Positions 1 through 10,818 of a DNA stretch of 64,000 nt are shown one piece after another. The notes under the pieces were generated by a model, which saw only the letters and a list, made by a program, of their open reading frames with translations, did no database searches and had not been told where the DNA came from. Made by a program: the position numbers and the translations under genes. Within the stretch, counting starts at the first letter, position 1, and the number at the start of each line of letters is the position of its first letter. The stretch is from contig CAWBUD010000002.1 of assembly GCA_963791945.1 (NCBI GenBank), positions 2,480,001-2,544,000 on the forward strand, read 5' to 3'. This DNA is from PALSA-1003 sp963791945 (lineage in GTDB: Bacteria; Pseudomonadota; Gammaproteobacteria; Burkholderiales; Casimicrobiaceae).

Positions 1-413
1 ATTGGCTGAATGCCACCGTCGAACCGCGCAGCGTTGTAGCCGATTTCGTTCACGCGCATCGCGGCGATTCGGTCTGAGGCCTGCATGATTGCCGCTGCGC
101 GGCCCACTGAGCTTGGCTGCTGATAGGCGACCGGCAGCCAGCGAACTTGGAGGCCCACTGTCTCATACGGCTGGAGGGCCTTCCAAGTGAGCTGGCAGTA
201 GAAGCAATTGGCGTCAAAGAATACATACAGGACGCGCTTCGGCTCCTTCGTACCTTCCTGCACGACATCCGTCTTTTCAAGCTGGGCGAACAGTATCTGG
301 TACTCAGGCTTCCGAGTATCTCTGGTCGTGGACGTGTCGACTGCACGTGCGACCGTAGAGACGAGGATAAGCACGGTAACCAGGGCCAAACCGGCGCGAA
401 TCAGCCTATCCAT
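1..413 (-). CDS. DsbG/thioredoxin-fold thiol-disulfide protein (partial)
   Basis: The reading frame starts at ATG 411-413 on the minus strand and runs off the left edge, so only about 137 residues are visible. Residues 1-24 look like a secretion signal: basic start, hydrophobic stretch, Ala-Arg-Ala before Val25. A thioredoxin-type active site C70-F-Y-C73 follows a hydrophobic strand and FFDAN, as in DsbG/DsbC-like periplasmic disulfide proteins. A role in periplasmic disulfide exchange is inferred from these features. The local base composition (roughly 50-60% G+C by eye) is lower than in the genes to the right, which may point to transfer. The exact subfamily cannot be decided without the missing C-terminus. 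Confidence 0.7.
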   Translation of the reverse strand, partial: MDRLIRAGLALVTVLILVSTVARAVDTSTTRDTRKPEYQILFAQLEKTDVVQEGTKEPKRVLYVFFDANCFYCQLTWKALQPYETVGLQVRWLPVAYQQPSSVGRAAAIMQASDRIAAMRVNEIGYNAARFDGGIQP

Positions 414-610
414 ACCCTTCCATTCCGCCGCTTCGACGCCCGTTGGTCATGATCAATTGCGCGGCAAAAAAAGACTCTCTTCAGCCAGGCAAATAATACG
501 CTCCCTCTTTGGGCCTGCCTGTGACCTTTGACGACGGCAGTGGTTCCAGCATCGCGAACCGTTGCCTGGCCGCGCTGCGGAACGAATCGTCGTCGTAGGT
601 GCGCGCATCC

Positions 611-1552
611 TCAAGCGCGCCACGCGGCGCGGCGCAGCGCCACGCCATGCGCGCCGTGCTCGATCGCCGTGTCGAGATCGCCCGTCTCGAGGCCGCCCAG
701 CGCATAGACGGGCAGAGGCGTCCCGCGCAGGAGCTCGCCGACGCGAGACCATCCGAGCGGCGGCGCCCCGGGATGAGACGGCGTCGCGGCCACCGGTCCC
801 ACCACCGCGAAGTCGACGCCCAGCGTGGCGGCGTGCGCGAGCTCCGTTTGGTCGTGGCACGATGCACCACAGAGCAGACCCTCGGGACGCGCATCGGCGG
901 CGAGGAGCGTCGCCGCGGGCCAGTGCACGCCCGCGCAGCCCAGCTCGCGTGCCAGCGCCGCATCGCCGTTGACGAGCACCCGGGCGCCCGCCGCCTGGGC
1001 CATCGGCAGGAAGCGTTGCGCGAACCGGCGTAGCCGCTCGAAGGGCCACGATTTCTCGCGCAGCTGGACGAGCTGCAGCCCGCCGGCCAGCGCGTAGCTC
1101 GCCCGCTCGAGAAAGCGCTCTTCGCCGAGCTCCTCGGCCATCGAGATGCCGTAGACGAGCGGCAGTTCGAGCGCGCGCAGAATCGTGGTATTCGCGGGCA
1201 GAAGCGGCTCGACGTCGAAAGCACCGGGCGTCTGCCACGCGATCGCCTGGCCGTCGCGGCCATGCGGCTCGCCGCGCCACGCGAAGACGCGGAAGAAGTG
1301 CAGCTCGACGTGCGCGTGGGGGTAGAGGTAGCGTTGCGTGAGCCACGGCGCGGCACGCGTGACTTCGATGCCGAGCTCCTCGTCGAGCTCGCGCGCGAGC
1401 GCCGCACGCATCGATTCGCCGGGCTCGGCCTTGCCGCCGGGAAATTCCCAGTATCCCGCGTACGGCGTGCCCGCCAGACGCCGCGCGAGCAACACGCAGC
1501 CGTCGGCTCGCAGCAGTACTGCGGCCGCAACAGGTACGATCGGCGCGCTCAA
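611..1552 (-). CDS. Nudix hydrolase fused to ThiE/TenI-like domain
   Basis: A 313-residue two-domain protein. Residues 1-130 form a MutT-like Nudix domain with a complete Nudix box at 40-62 (G40, E46, R54-E55, E58-E59, G61), expected to hydrolyse oxidised nucleotides such as 8-oxo-dGTP. From about residue 150 the sequence resembles the thiamine phosphate synthase/TenI barrel (LVQLREK, LVNGD, GVHW, VVGPV, ALGGL). This fusion is known in beta- and gammaproteobacteria, and the role of the second domain is unclear. The TTG start at 1550-1552 overlaps the TGA of the upstream ATPase gene as TTGA, which suggests translational coupling. It is the last gene of the argJ-ATPase-Nudix series. Confidence 0.85.
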   Translation of the reverse strand: MSAPIVPVAAAVLLRADGCVLLARRLAGTPYAGYWEFPGGKAEPGESMRAALARELDEELGIEVTRAAPWLTQRYLYPHAHVELHFFRVFAWRGEPHGRDGQAIAWQTPGAFDVEPLLPANTTILRALELPLVYGISMAEELGEERFLERASYALAGGLQLVQLREKSWPFERLRRFAQRFLPMAQAAGARVLVNGDAALARELGCAGVHWPAATLLAADARPEGLLCGASCHDQTELAHAATLGVDFAVVGPVAATPSHPGAPPLGWSRVGELLRGTPLPVYALGGLETGDLDTAIEHGAHGVALRRAAWRA

Positions 1553-2457
1553 CGCTCGGCGCGCTTCAAGGCGCGCGCGCCGGCATGCGCCCGCGCGAAC
1601 TGCCACGCTACGCGCCCGCTGCGTGATCCGCGCTGCAGGGCGAACTGGATCGCTTCCCGGTGCAGCGCCTCCTGGGCCGCGGCGTCGCGAGGCAGCTCCA
1701 CGTCGTGAGCGCGCAGCCACCGATCGACGGCCGTCAGGTAGTCGTCCTGGCTGAACGGGTAGAACGAGATCCACAAGCCGAAGCGCTCGGAGAGCGAGAT
1801 CTTCTCCTCGACCGATTCGCTCGCGTGCACTTCCTCGCCGACGTGGCGTGTTTCCAGGTTCTCCGCGAAGTATTCGGGCAGCAAGTGCCTGCGGTTCGAC
1901 GTGGCGTAGATGAGCACGTTGACCGAGGGCGCGGCGATGCTGCCGTCGAGCATCACCTTCAGCGCCTTGTAGCCCGGCTCGCTCGCGTCGAACGAAAGGT
2001 CGTCGCAGAACACGATGAAGCGCTCCGGTCGGCCGTCGATCTGGTCGACGATGTCGGGCAAATCGATCAGGTCGCTCTTGTCGACTTCGATCAGGCGGAG
2101 GCCTTTGGCCGCGTACTTGGCCAGCATCGCCTTCACCAGCGAGGACTTGCCCGTCCCGCGGGAGCCGGTGAGCAGAACGTTGTTGGCAGGCAGGCCGGCG
2201 ACGAACTGCCGCGTATTGCCATCGATCGCCCGCTTCTGCTCGTCGATCGCGACCAGTTCGTCGAGGCGGATCGTGCGCGGGCGGACGACCGCCTGCAGGT
2301 ACGCGCGTCCCCCATGCTTGCGCCACCGGAACGCGCGCGCCTTCCAGTCGGGCTGCGACGGAACCGGCGGCAGCAGCGCCTCGATGCGCGCGAGCAGGCT
2401 TTCCGCGCGATCGAGCGCCCGGGCGAGAGGCTCGGCGGTGCTCCGACGCTTCGTCAC
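1549..2457 (-). CDS. AAA+ ATPase, DUF815 family
   Basis: A 302-residue cytoplasmic P-loop ATPase of the DUF815 family. The Walker A motif GSRGTGKS lies at residues 98-105 and a Walker B-like FIVFCDD at about 147-153. The N-terminal 60 residues are basic and helical. The family's biological role is not established, but it is commonly found next to argJ and a MutT-like gene in betaproteobacteria, as here. The GTG start (2455-2457) overlaps the argJ stop as GTGA, and its own stop overlaps the Nudix start, so argJ, this gene and the Nudix gene probably form one transcription unit. Confidence 0.88.
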   Translation of the reverse strand: MTKRRSTAEPLARALDRAESLLARIEALLPPVPSQPDWKARAFRWRKHGGRAYLQAVVRPRTIRLDELVAIDEQKRAIDGNTRQFVAGLPANNVLLTGSRGTGKSSLVKAMLAKYAAKGLRLIEVDKSDLIDLPDIVDQIDGRPERFIVFCDDLSFDASEPGYKALKVMLDGSIAAPSVNVLIYATSNRRHLLPEYFAENLETRHVGEEVHASESVEEKISLSERFGLWISFYPFSQDDYLTAVDRWLRAHDVELPRDAAAQEALHREAIQFALQRGSRSGRVAWQFARAHAGARALKRAER

Positions 2458-3683
2458 GACCGATAGTCGGCGTTGATGCTCACGTATTCGTGCGACAGAT
2501 CGCACGTCCACAGCTTCGATTTCGCGTGGCCACGACCCAGCGCCACGCGCACCGCGATCTCGGGTTTCGTCATCACGCGCTTGCCGTCCTCCTCGCGGTA
2601 TGACGGCGCACGGGCCCCCTCGGCCACCACCGCGACCTGGTCGAGCCAGAACGATACCCGAGCCGGATCGAGATCGTCGATGCCGGCGTTGCCGATGGCG
2701 CATAGGATCCGGCCGAGGTTGGGATCGGACGCGAAAAACGCGGTCTTCACCAGCGGCGAATGGGCGATGGCCCTCGCGACGCGGTCGCACTCGGCGCCGT
2801 CGCGTCCGCCTTCGACGACGATCGAGATGAACTTGGTTGCGCCTTCGCCATCCCGGACGATGGCCTGCGCGAGCTCGATGGCGACCGCGGCGATGGCCTC
2901 CCGCACCGGCGCCAATCGAGGATCGGCGCGGTGTTCGATCGGCGGCAACGCCGAGCGTTGCGTGGCCAGCAGCACGAAGCTGTCGTTGGTGGAGGTATCG
3001 CCGTCGATCGTGATGCGATTGAAGGATTCCGCGGCGATCTCCGGCGCGAGCTCGTCGAGGAGCTCCCGCGCGATCGGGGCGTCGGTCGCGACGAACGTGA
3101 GCAGCGTCGCCATGTTCGGCGCGATCATTCCCGCGCCCTTGGCGATACCCGTGACCGTCAGCTCGACGCCGTCGGCGTGCAAGCGCCGTGATGCGGCCTT
3201 CGGCACCGTGTCGGTCGTCATGATGGTTCGGGCCGCCGCCGCCCAGTTCGCTTCGGCGAGCGCGGACCGGCACGCAGGAAGCGCCGCGACGAGGCGCTCG
3301 ACCGGCAGAGGCTCCATGATGACGCCGGTCGAGAAGGGCAGCACTTCCTCCGCCGAGCAACCGACGGTCTCACCGACCGCGGAGCAGACGGCACGCGCCG
3401 CGGCAATCCCGGCAGCGCCGGTGCCTGCGTTGGCGTTGCCGGCGTTGACGACCAGCGCGCGGACCGGCCGCCGGCGTGAGAGGTGCTCGCGACAGACCGC
3501 GACCGGGGCGGCACAGAAGCGATTCTGGGTGAACACGCCGGCCGCCTCGGTGCCCTCGGCGAGGGTCACCAGCAGCAGATCATCGCGCGACCAGCTCTTG
3601 ATGCGCGCCGGGGCCGTCCCGAGAGCGACGCCCCGAACAGGAAGGAGCTGCTCGGGCGGGGGCGGCGTGTAATTGACGGGCAT
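2454..3683 (-). CDS. argJ: bifunctional ornithine acetyltransferase/N-acetylglutamate synthase
   Basis: A 409-residue ArgJ. It transfers the acetyl group from N-acetylornithine to glutamate, recycling acetate in arginine synthesis. The self-cleavage site is visible as KGAGMIAPNMATLL, with Thr193 as the expected nucleophile exposed after cleavage between Ala192 and Thr193. The TTDT motif at about 156-159 also fits the family. Length is normal. It heads the argJ-DUF815-Nudix series. argC and argH are elsewhere in this window, so arginine genes are scattered rather than in one operon. Confidence 0.96.
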   Translation of the reverse strand: MPVNYTPPPPEQLLPVRGVALGTAPARIKSWSRDDLLLVTLAEGTEAAGVFTQNRFCAAPVAVCREHLSRRRPVRALVVNAGNANAGTGAAGIAAARAVCSAVGETVGCSAEEVLPFSTGVIMEPLPVERLVAALPACRSALAEANWAAAARTIMTTDTVPKAASRRLHADGVELTVTGIAKGAGMIAPNMATLLTFVATDAPIARELLDELAPEIAAESFNRITIDGDTSTNDSFVLLATQRSALPPIEHRADPRLAPVREAIAAVAIELAQAIVRDGEGATKFISIVVEGGRDGAECDRVARAIAHSPLVKTAFFASDPNLGRILCAIGNAGIDDLDPARVSFWLDQVAVVAEGARAPSYREEDGKRVMTKPEIAVRVALGRGHAKSKLWTCDLSHEYVSINADYRS

Positions 3684-3735
3684 GTAGACCGGCAGACGCG
3701 GGAGCGCCGCATTCTACTCCGGGGCCGCAGATTCA

Positions 3736-3817
3736 CGTCGTCCCACGGAAACGGGATCCAGCCCCGCCGAGGCCAACAGGCAAAGACCCTGGATTCCCGC
3801 TTTCGCGGGAACAACGA
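3736..3817. repeat. REP-like inverted repeat between secA and argJ
   Basis: Two imperfect inverted arms face each other. One arm (3736-3761) reads roughly CGTCGTCCC...GGATCCAG and the other (3789-3817) CTGGATTCCCGC...CAACGAC. The right arm also folds alone: TTCCCGC-TTTC-GCGGGAA, 3794-3811. This word pattern (GGATTCCCGC TTTCGCGGGAA) resembles REP/MITE-like elements dispersed between genes in many proteobacteria. No T-run follows on the minus strand, so it is not a classic terminator, though it could protect the secA mRNA 3' end. Confidence 0.6.
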
Positions 3818-3819
3818 CT

Positions 3820-6540
<2,721 letters not shown>

Positions 6541-6570
6541 CGTTCGATAGCTGACGCCGTCCGCAGGAAA

Positions 6571-6600
6571 AAGCAAGGGGTGAGGATGTCCTCACCCCTG
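6571..6600 (-). terminator. Rho-independent terminator after the M23 peptidase gene
   Basis: An 11-base-pair perfect stem (6576-6586 paired with 6589-6599) closes on a two-base loop. Read on the minus strand it is followed by TTGCTTTTTCC. It lies 26 bases past the stop of the M23 peptidase gene and before secA, so it should end the peptidase transcript. Confidence 0.8.
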
Positions 6601-6625
6601 CCTGTCGCTGGCACGTTCCTGCGGG

Positions 6626-7552
6626 TCAGTTGGCAGACACCAAGAACCGCGCCGGGTTCTGGGGTACGCCGTTCAGGCGCACTTCGAAATGCAGATGGGA
6701 CCCCGTTGCCCGTCCGGTCGAGCCGACCGCGGCGATCTTCTGGCCACGGACTACCAGGTCGCCCTCCTTAACGAAGAGGCGCGACGCATGCGCGTAGCGC
6801 GTGACCAATCCGTTGCCGTGATCGATCTCGACCATCTTACCATACTGGGGATGCACGTCCGCGAAGATCACCTTGCCGCTCGCCGCGGCGGCGATCGGCG
6901 TTCCCGTCTCTGAAGGAAAATCGAGCCCTTCATGAAAGCTCTTTTGACCGGTGAACGGATCGATGCGCCATCCGAAGCTCGACGAAAGCCAGCCGCCGTC
7001 GACGGGCGCGAGCGTCGGAAGAAACTTCTTGTTGGCCGAGTTGGTCATGAGCAGCGCCTCGAGAACGGTGAGCTGGTCCGAGCGCTCCTCCACCGCATGC
7101 GACAACTCGGCGAGCAGCGAGCCGAACTCCTCGACCGAGAGATCGCGCGAAAGCGTGGGTGCGGGCCCGCCACGACCCGGTCCCTTGCCTGGCTCGGCGG
7201 GCGGGGGAAGATCCTTCGGCTTGAGGCCGGCCATCTGCGCCAGCCGCTCGCCCAGGCCGTCGAGCTGCAGGAGCTGAGCCTGGAGCGCGCCCAGCTTGAC
7301 CGCCATGGCGTTCAGATGTCCCTGCACGACCTCCTGCGCCTTGCGCGCTTCTTCGCGCTGGTCATCGAGCAGAATAGCCTGCAGCAGCGGATGCTTGATC
7401 GCGGCCGCGTAGCGCAGCGTGAGATAGTTGAAAAGCAGCGTGAAGGAGAAGAACAGCAGCAGCAGGGTCACGCCGCCGAGCGTCCAGTGTCGCCAGTCCA
7501 GCGTCAGGGTTCGAGCCCGGCCCATGGCGCCGGACACGACAATAATGTTCAA
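6626..7552 (-). CDS. M23 family metallopeptidase (LytM-like envelope protein)
   Basis: A 308-residue inner-membrane-anchored LytM protein. One transmembrane segment (about residues 24-47) is followed by a helical, probably coiled-coil region to about residue 170 and a C-terminal M23 domain. The zinc and catalytic motifs are present: H-E-G-L-D-F and H-L-H-F-E-V. It is expected to cut, or regulate the cutting of, peptidoglycan in the periplasm. The TTG start at 7550-7552 (L-N-I-I-V-V-S-G) is preferred because it fits the family start and is preceded by GGGGAGCAGGG. The gene is transcribed away from the adjacent DciA-like gene and sits between secA and lpxC, as in other betaproteobacteria. Confidence 0.88.
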   Translation of the reverse strand: MNIIVVSGAMGRARTLTLDWRHWTLGGVTLLLLFFSFTLLFNYLTLRYAAAIKHPLLQAILLDDQREEARKAQEVVQGHLNAMAVKLGALQAQLLQLDGLGERLAQMAGLKPKDLPPPAEPGKGPGRGGPAPTLSRDLSVEEFGSLLAELSHAVEERSDQLTVLEALLMTNSANKKFLPTLAPVDGGWLSSSFGWRIDPFTGQKSFHEGLDFPSETGTPIAAAASGKVIFADVHPQYGKMVEIDHGNGLVTRYAHASRLFVKEGDLVVRGQKIAAVGSTGRATGSHLHFEVRLNGVPQNPARFLVSAN

Positions 7553-7623
7553 ATGCCCTGCTCCCCGTGCTGCCCGCCGTTGCGGTCGGCCAGGCAGTCC
7601 ACCACACCAGACCACTGATACCC

Positions 7624-8112
7624 GTGCGCCCGCTGCGCGATGTCATTTCCGCTGAAGCCGTGCTGGCTGGCCTGCTTGAGAGGCGCCAGCGCGAGCTCGC
7701 GGTTCTGAATCGGTTGCAAAAGCTGCTGCCGCCGGCGCTGGCTGCGCAAATCAGCATCGCCGACGCTTCGCGCCCCGAGCTCCTGCTCTCCACTCTCACC
7801 GGCGCCGCGGCCACACTGGCCCGTCACCGCGCCCCGGAGATACTCGAAAGGTTGACGCGCGAGGGGTGGAAATTTACTGGAATCCGGGTCCGCGTGCAAG
7901 CCCGCCCGGCTTCGCTCGATACAAGCAAAGTTTATGCAAAACAGATGGATAAGATTTCCGCCGGGGCGCTTCGCGACGGCGCGGGTCGCATTCGCGATCC
8001 GCAGCTCGCCGCAGCGCTCCGGCGGCTGGCCGATCACGGCACGGCAGGCTCAGAAGATCAGCACAAGCCGTTCGAAGGCATAGAAAATCAGCACGCCAAG
8101 CAAGAGAAATAA
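7624..8112 (+). CDS. DUF721/DciA-like protein
   Basis: A basic protein of about 162 residues with the DUF721 (DciA-type) fold pattern: a helical LNRLQKLLPPALAAQ region, then strands and helices through REGWKFTGIRVRVQ. DciA is the ancestral loader of the replicative helicase in many bacteria; family-level function is known, its role here is inferred. The start is uncertain. I use GTG 7624, which leaves 71 bases for divergent promoters. An in-frame GTG at 7567 would begin only 14 bases from the opposite peptidase start, and neither has a convincing ribosome site. The C-terminal tail overlaps the convergent membrane-protein gene by 63 bases. Confidence 0.7.
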   Translation: MRPLRDVISAEAVLAGLLERRQRELAVLNRLQKLLPPALAAQISIADASRPELLLSTLTGAAATLARHRAPEILERLTREGWKFTGIRVRVQARPASLDTSKVYAKQMDKISAGALRDGAGRIRDPQLAAALRRLADHGTAGSEDQHKPFEGIENQHAKQEK

Positions 8113-8235
8113 GGTGTAGCGAACAACCAGACCGATGAAGCGCAGGTAGCGTCGATCGCGCTTGACCAGGTAGAGCGCCGCAGCCACGGCGATGGCAGCG
8201 AGCGCGAGAAAGAAAAGCAGGCGAACGAGAACCAA
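8050..8235 (-). CDS. small two-helix membrane protein
   Basis: A 61-residue protein dominated by two hydrophobic segments (about residues 3-22 and 34-58). They are separated by a basic hairpin KRDRRYLR, which suggests a helical hairpin in the inner membrane with the turn in the cytoplasm. Small proteins of this kind occur next to lpxC and DUF721 genes in betaproteobacteria. No function can be given. Its 3' end overlaps the convergent DciA-like gene by 63 bases, which is unusual and makes antisense effects possible. Confidence 0.65.
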   Translation of the reverse strand: MVLVRLLFFLALAAIAVAAALYLVKRDRRYLRFIGLVVRYTLFLLLGVLIFYAFERLVLIF

Positions 8236-8307
8236 GGCCGTTGCCTCGTCGGCGCTGCAAACGCTGCCGCGCGACGCGCTAGCCGCGATGACAGCCCGCC
8301 CGTAGCG

Positions 8308-9222
8308 TCAGGTCGCTTGGAGCTGCCAGGCGAGAAACGCGTGCGGCACCTCGCCGGGCGCGTCGAACGTCACCAGCTCCCACGCGTCAGGACGGTCGAG
8401 CAGCGCCCTCGAGACGGCGTTGTTGAGCGTGTGTCCCGACTTGAACGCCGCGTAGGTGCCGATCAGCGGGTGGCCGAGAAGATACAGATCGCCGATCGCG
8501 TCGAGGACCTTGTGCTTCACGAACTCGTTGTCGTAGCGCAAGCCTTCGCTGTTCAGTATCCGGGTCTCGTCGAGCACGATCGCGTTCTGCAGGCTGCCGC
8601 CGAGCGCGAGGCCGGCTTCCCGCATCGCTTCGACGTCTTCCATGAAGGCGAAGGTGCGGGCCCGGCTCACTTCCTTCGTATACGAGTGCTCTGCGAAGTC
8701 GATCACGACCTGGCGACTCTCGGTCCCGAACACGGGATGAGGGAAGTCGATCGTGAAATCGAGCTTGAAGCCCTGGAACGGCTCGAAGCGCGCCCACTTG
8801 TCTTCGCGGCGCACCTCCACCGGCTCCCTGATCCGCAGGTAACGCTTGCGCGCGGGCTGTTCCTCGATCCCGGCCGACTGCAGGAGAAAGACGAACGGTG
8901 CTGCGCTGCCGTCCATGATCGGGATCTCGGGTCCCGCGACGTCGACGTGGAGATTGTCGATGCCCACGCCCGCGAGCGCAGACATCAGGTGCTCGACCGT
9001 CGAGATCTTTGCGCCATCTTTCTGGAGCGACGACGACAACCGCGTGTCGCCGACGTATGTTGCGTGCGCCGGGATGGCAACCGGCGTCGCGAGGTCGACG
9101 CGGTGGAACACGATGCCGGTGTCCGGCGGCGCCGGGCGCAACTGTAGATCGACGCGTACCCCGGTATGTAAACCCACGCCGGTGGTTCTGATCGAGCTCT
9201 TCAGGGTTCGTTGTTTGAGCAT
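8308..9222 (-). CDS. lpxC: UDP-3-O-acyl-N-acetylglucosamine deacetylase LpxC
   Basis: A 304-residue zinc deacetylase that performs the committed step of lipid A synthesis, in the cytoplasm. The start MLKQRTLKSSIRTTGVGLHTG is the family-typical N-terminus. Visible catalytic features are E77-H78 (VEHLMSAL) and the second zinc motif HKVLDAIGD, with the final catalytic His in SGHTLNN. It is the last gene downstream of ftsZ, as in Escherichia coli, with a gap of 194 bases between them. The presence of lpxC confirms a Gram-negative, lipopolysaccharide-making host. Confidence 0.97.
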   Translation of the reverse strand: MLKQRTLKSSIRTTGVGLHTGVRVDLQLRPAPPDTGIVFHRVDLATPVAIPAHATYVGDTRLSSSLQKDGAKISTVEHLMSALAGVGIDNLHVDVAGPEIPIMDGSAAPFVFLLQSAGIEEQPARKRYLRIREPVEVRREDKWARFEPFQGFKLDFTIDFPHPVFGTESRQVVIDFAEHSYTKEVSRARTFAFMEDVEAMREAGLALGGSLQNAIVLDETRILNSEGLRYDNEFVKHKVLDAIGDLYLLGHPLIGTYAAFKSGHTLNNAVSRALLDRPDAWELVTFDAPGEVPHAFLAWQLQAT

Positions 9223-9416
9223 GTCGCGATGGCCCTTCCCTCGTCCTTGCGGACGCCGATGATGCAATTTACGCGGCGACTCAAGGAGTTAGCCGCGGCC
9301 ATACTATCACAATTCGTCGCTCTGCGGCGCCCTCCCTTGCGGTCGTCCGCGCGCTTTCTGCCGGGCTCCATGGTTCGTCCACCCGGCCGGGGCATTCGTT
9401 CACCCATGGCGACGCT

Positions 9417-10592
9417 CTAGTCGGCCTGCTTGCGCAGGAATGCCGGGATGTCGGACGGATCGAAACCGGCGGCGTGCGCGCCCGGTGAAGGTGGCGTCCG
9501 GCCGCGACGGATCACCGCCGGGGTGCGCTCCAGGTGATCGTAATCGACCGCGTCGGCCGTGGTCCCGAGTCCGTCCGTGCCCGTGCGCTCGATCACATGC
9601 TCGACGACTTCCAGGCGCGGTTGCCGCGCCTTGGTGGCGCCGCTGCCAAGTCCGGTCGCGACCATGGTGACCCGCAGTCGATCCTCCATCGTCTCGTCGA
9701 TCACGGTGCCCACGATCACCATCGCATCTTCGGCGGTGAACGCCTTGATGGTGTTCATCACCTCGTGGTACTCCTTCATCTTGAGACCGGCGGAGGCCGT
9801 GATGTTGACCAGCACGCCCCGCGCGCCCGCGAGATTGACTTCTTCGAGCAGAGGGCTTGCCACGGCGCGCTCGGCTGCCTCTCGCGCCCGATCGGTGCCC
9901 GCAGCCGTTGCCGAGCCCATCATCGCCATGCCGATCTCGGACATGACCGTGCGCACATCGGCAAAGTCGACGTTGACCAGGCCGGGATAGTTGATGACCT
10001 CGGCGATGCCGGCCACGGCGCTGTGCAGGACCTCGTTCGCAGCGGCGTAGGCGTCGAGCACCGAGACCTCCTCGCCGAGAACCTGCATCAGCTTGTCGTT
10101 GGGAATGATGATCAGCGAATCGACGATCTTCGCGAGCTCGTCGATGCCGGCTTGCGCGACTTTCTGCCGCTTGCCCTCGAAGCGGAACGGTCGCGTCACC
10201 ACGGCGACCGTCAGGATGCCGCGCTCCTTGGCGACCTGAGCGACAACTGGAGCTGCGCCCGTACCGGTGCCGCCACCCATCCCGGCCGTGATGAAAAGCA
10301 TGTCGGCGCCCTCGATCGCTTCGGCGACGCGGTCGCGGTCCTCCATCGCTGCGTCGCGCCCGACTTCGGGACGCGCGCCTGCGCCTAGGCCCCGCGTCAG
10401 ATTGCTGCCCAATTGCAGCTGCTTGCCCGCGGTTGAGCGCTTCAGTGCCTGGGCATCCGTGTTGGCGGCGATGAATTCGACGCCGCCCACGCCTCGCCCG
10501 ATCATGTGCTCCACCGCATTGCCACCGCAGCCGCCGACGCCGATGACCTTGATGACGGCTTCCTGCGGACCTTCGTCGATAATTTCAAACAT
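9417..10592 (-). CDS. ftsZ: cell division protein FtsZ
   Basis: A 391-residue bacterial tubulin that polymerises at mid-cell and organises the divisome. The GTP-binding signature GGGTGTGA is at residues 106-113, and the synergy-loop region is intact. A variable linker of about 60 residues leads to the conserved C-terminal peptide DPSDIPAFLRKQ, which binds FtsA and ZipA. A ribosome site (GAGGAG) lies just before the ATG. It follows ftsA after an unusual 228-base gap containing tandem hairpins. Confidence 0.98.
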   Translation of the reverse strand: MFEIIDEGPQEAVIKVIGVGGCGGNAVEHMIGRGVGGVEFIAANTDAQALKRSTAGKQLQLGSNLTRGLGAGARPEVGRDAAMEDRDRVAEAIEGADMLFITAGMGGGTGTGAAPVVAQVAKERGILTVAVVTRPFRFEGKRQKVAQAGIDELAKIVDSLIIIPNDKLMQVLGEEVSVLDAYAAANEVLHSAVAGIAEVINYPGLVNVDFADVRTVMSEIGMAMMGSATAAGTDRAREAAERAVASPLLEEVNLAGARGVLVNITASAGLKMKEYHEVMNTIKAFTAEDAMVIVGTVIDETMEDRLRVTMVATGLGSGATKARQPRLEVVEHVIERTGTDGLGTTADAVDYDHLERTPAVIRRGRTPPSPGAHAAGFDPSDIPAFLRKQAD

Positions 10593-10664
10593 GATGTACT
10601 CCTCTTCTCCTGTCGAGTTGAAAGACGATCGGCTCTACGCTCTCGTTTTTGACTAGCAGTTACT

Positions 10665-10773
10665 GCCGAAAATCGACGGGCTTAGTTGGCAAAATGAGCC
10701 CTCGATCCACTGCTTTTTCGTTGCACTTTCCGCCGAAGATCGACGGGCTTAGTTGACAAATGAGCCCGCGATC
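10665..10773. repeat. tandem imperfect repeat with hairpins in the ftsA-ftsZ gap
   Basis: Two copies of a unit of about 42 bases (10665-10707 and 10732-10773) lie 67 bases apart and differ at about four positions. Each copy folds on itself. In copy 2, GATCG(a)CGGGCT pairs with AGCCCGCGATC; in copy 1, ATCGA(c)GGGCT pairs with AGCCCTCGAT. The bulged base moves, but pairing is kept because the right arm changes T to G in step. The shared 13-14-base loop contains TAGTTG(A/G)CAAA. This lies in the transcribed leader of ftsZ. Confidence 0.75.
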
Positions 10774-10788
10774 TTCGGGAAGCATCTC

Positions 10789-10818
10789 CCGGCGAAAGTA
10801 GGTTCTCACTTTCGCCGG
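10789..10818. other. perfect inverted repeat just after ftsA
   Basis: An 11-base stem CCGGCGAAAGT (10789-10799) pairs with ACTTTCGCCGG (10808-10818) around an 8-base loop. It lies 2 bases past the ftsA stop on the minus strand. No T-run follows, so it looks more like an RNA-stability or spacing element than a terminator. It is the first in a row of hairpins that continues with the tandem repeat. Confidence 0.65.

Noticed and set aside
453..1346. Two further minus-strand frames running past the end of the Nudix-ThiE gene
   Set aside because: They share DNA with the fusion gene in other frames and give Arg/Ala-rich products; the short tails beyond 611 show no family pattern.
10665..10773. Possible CRISPR-like direct repeats
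   Set aside because: Only two copies, unequal in length, each a hairpin, with no cas genes in the window.
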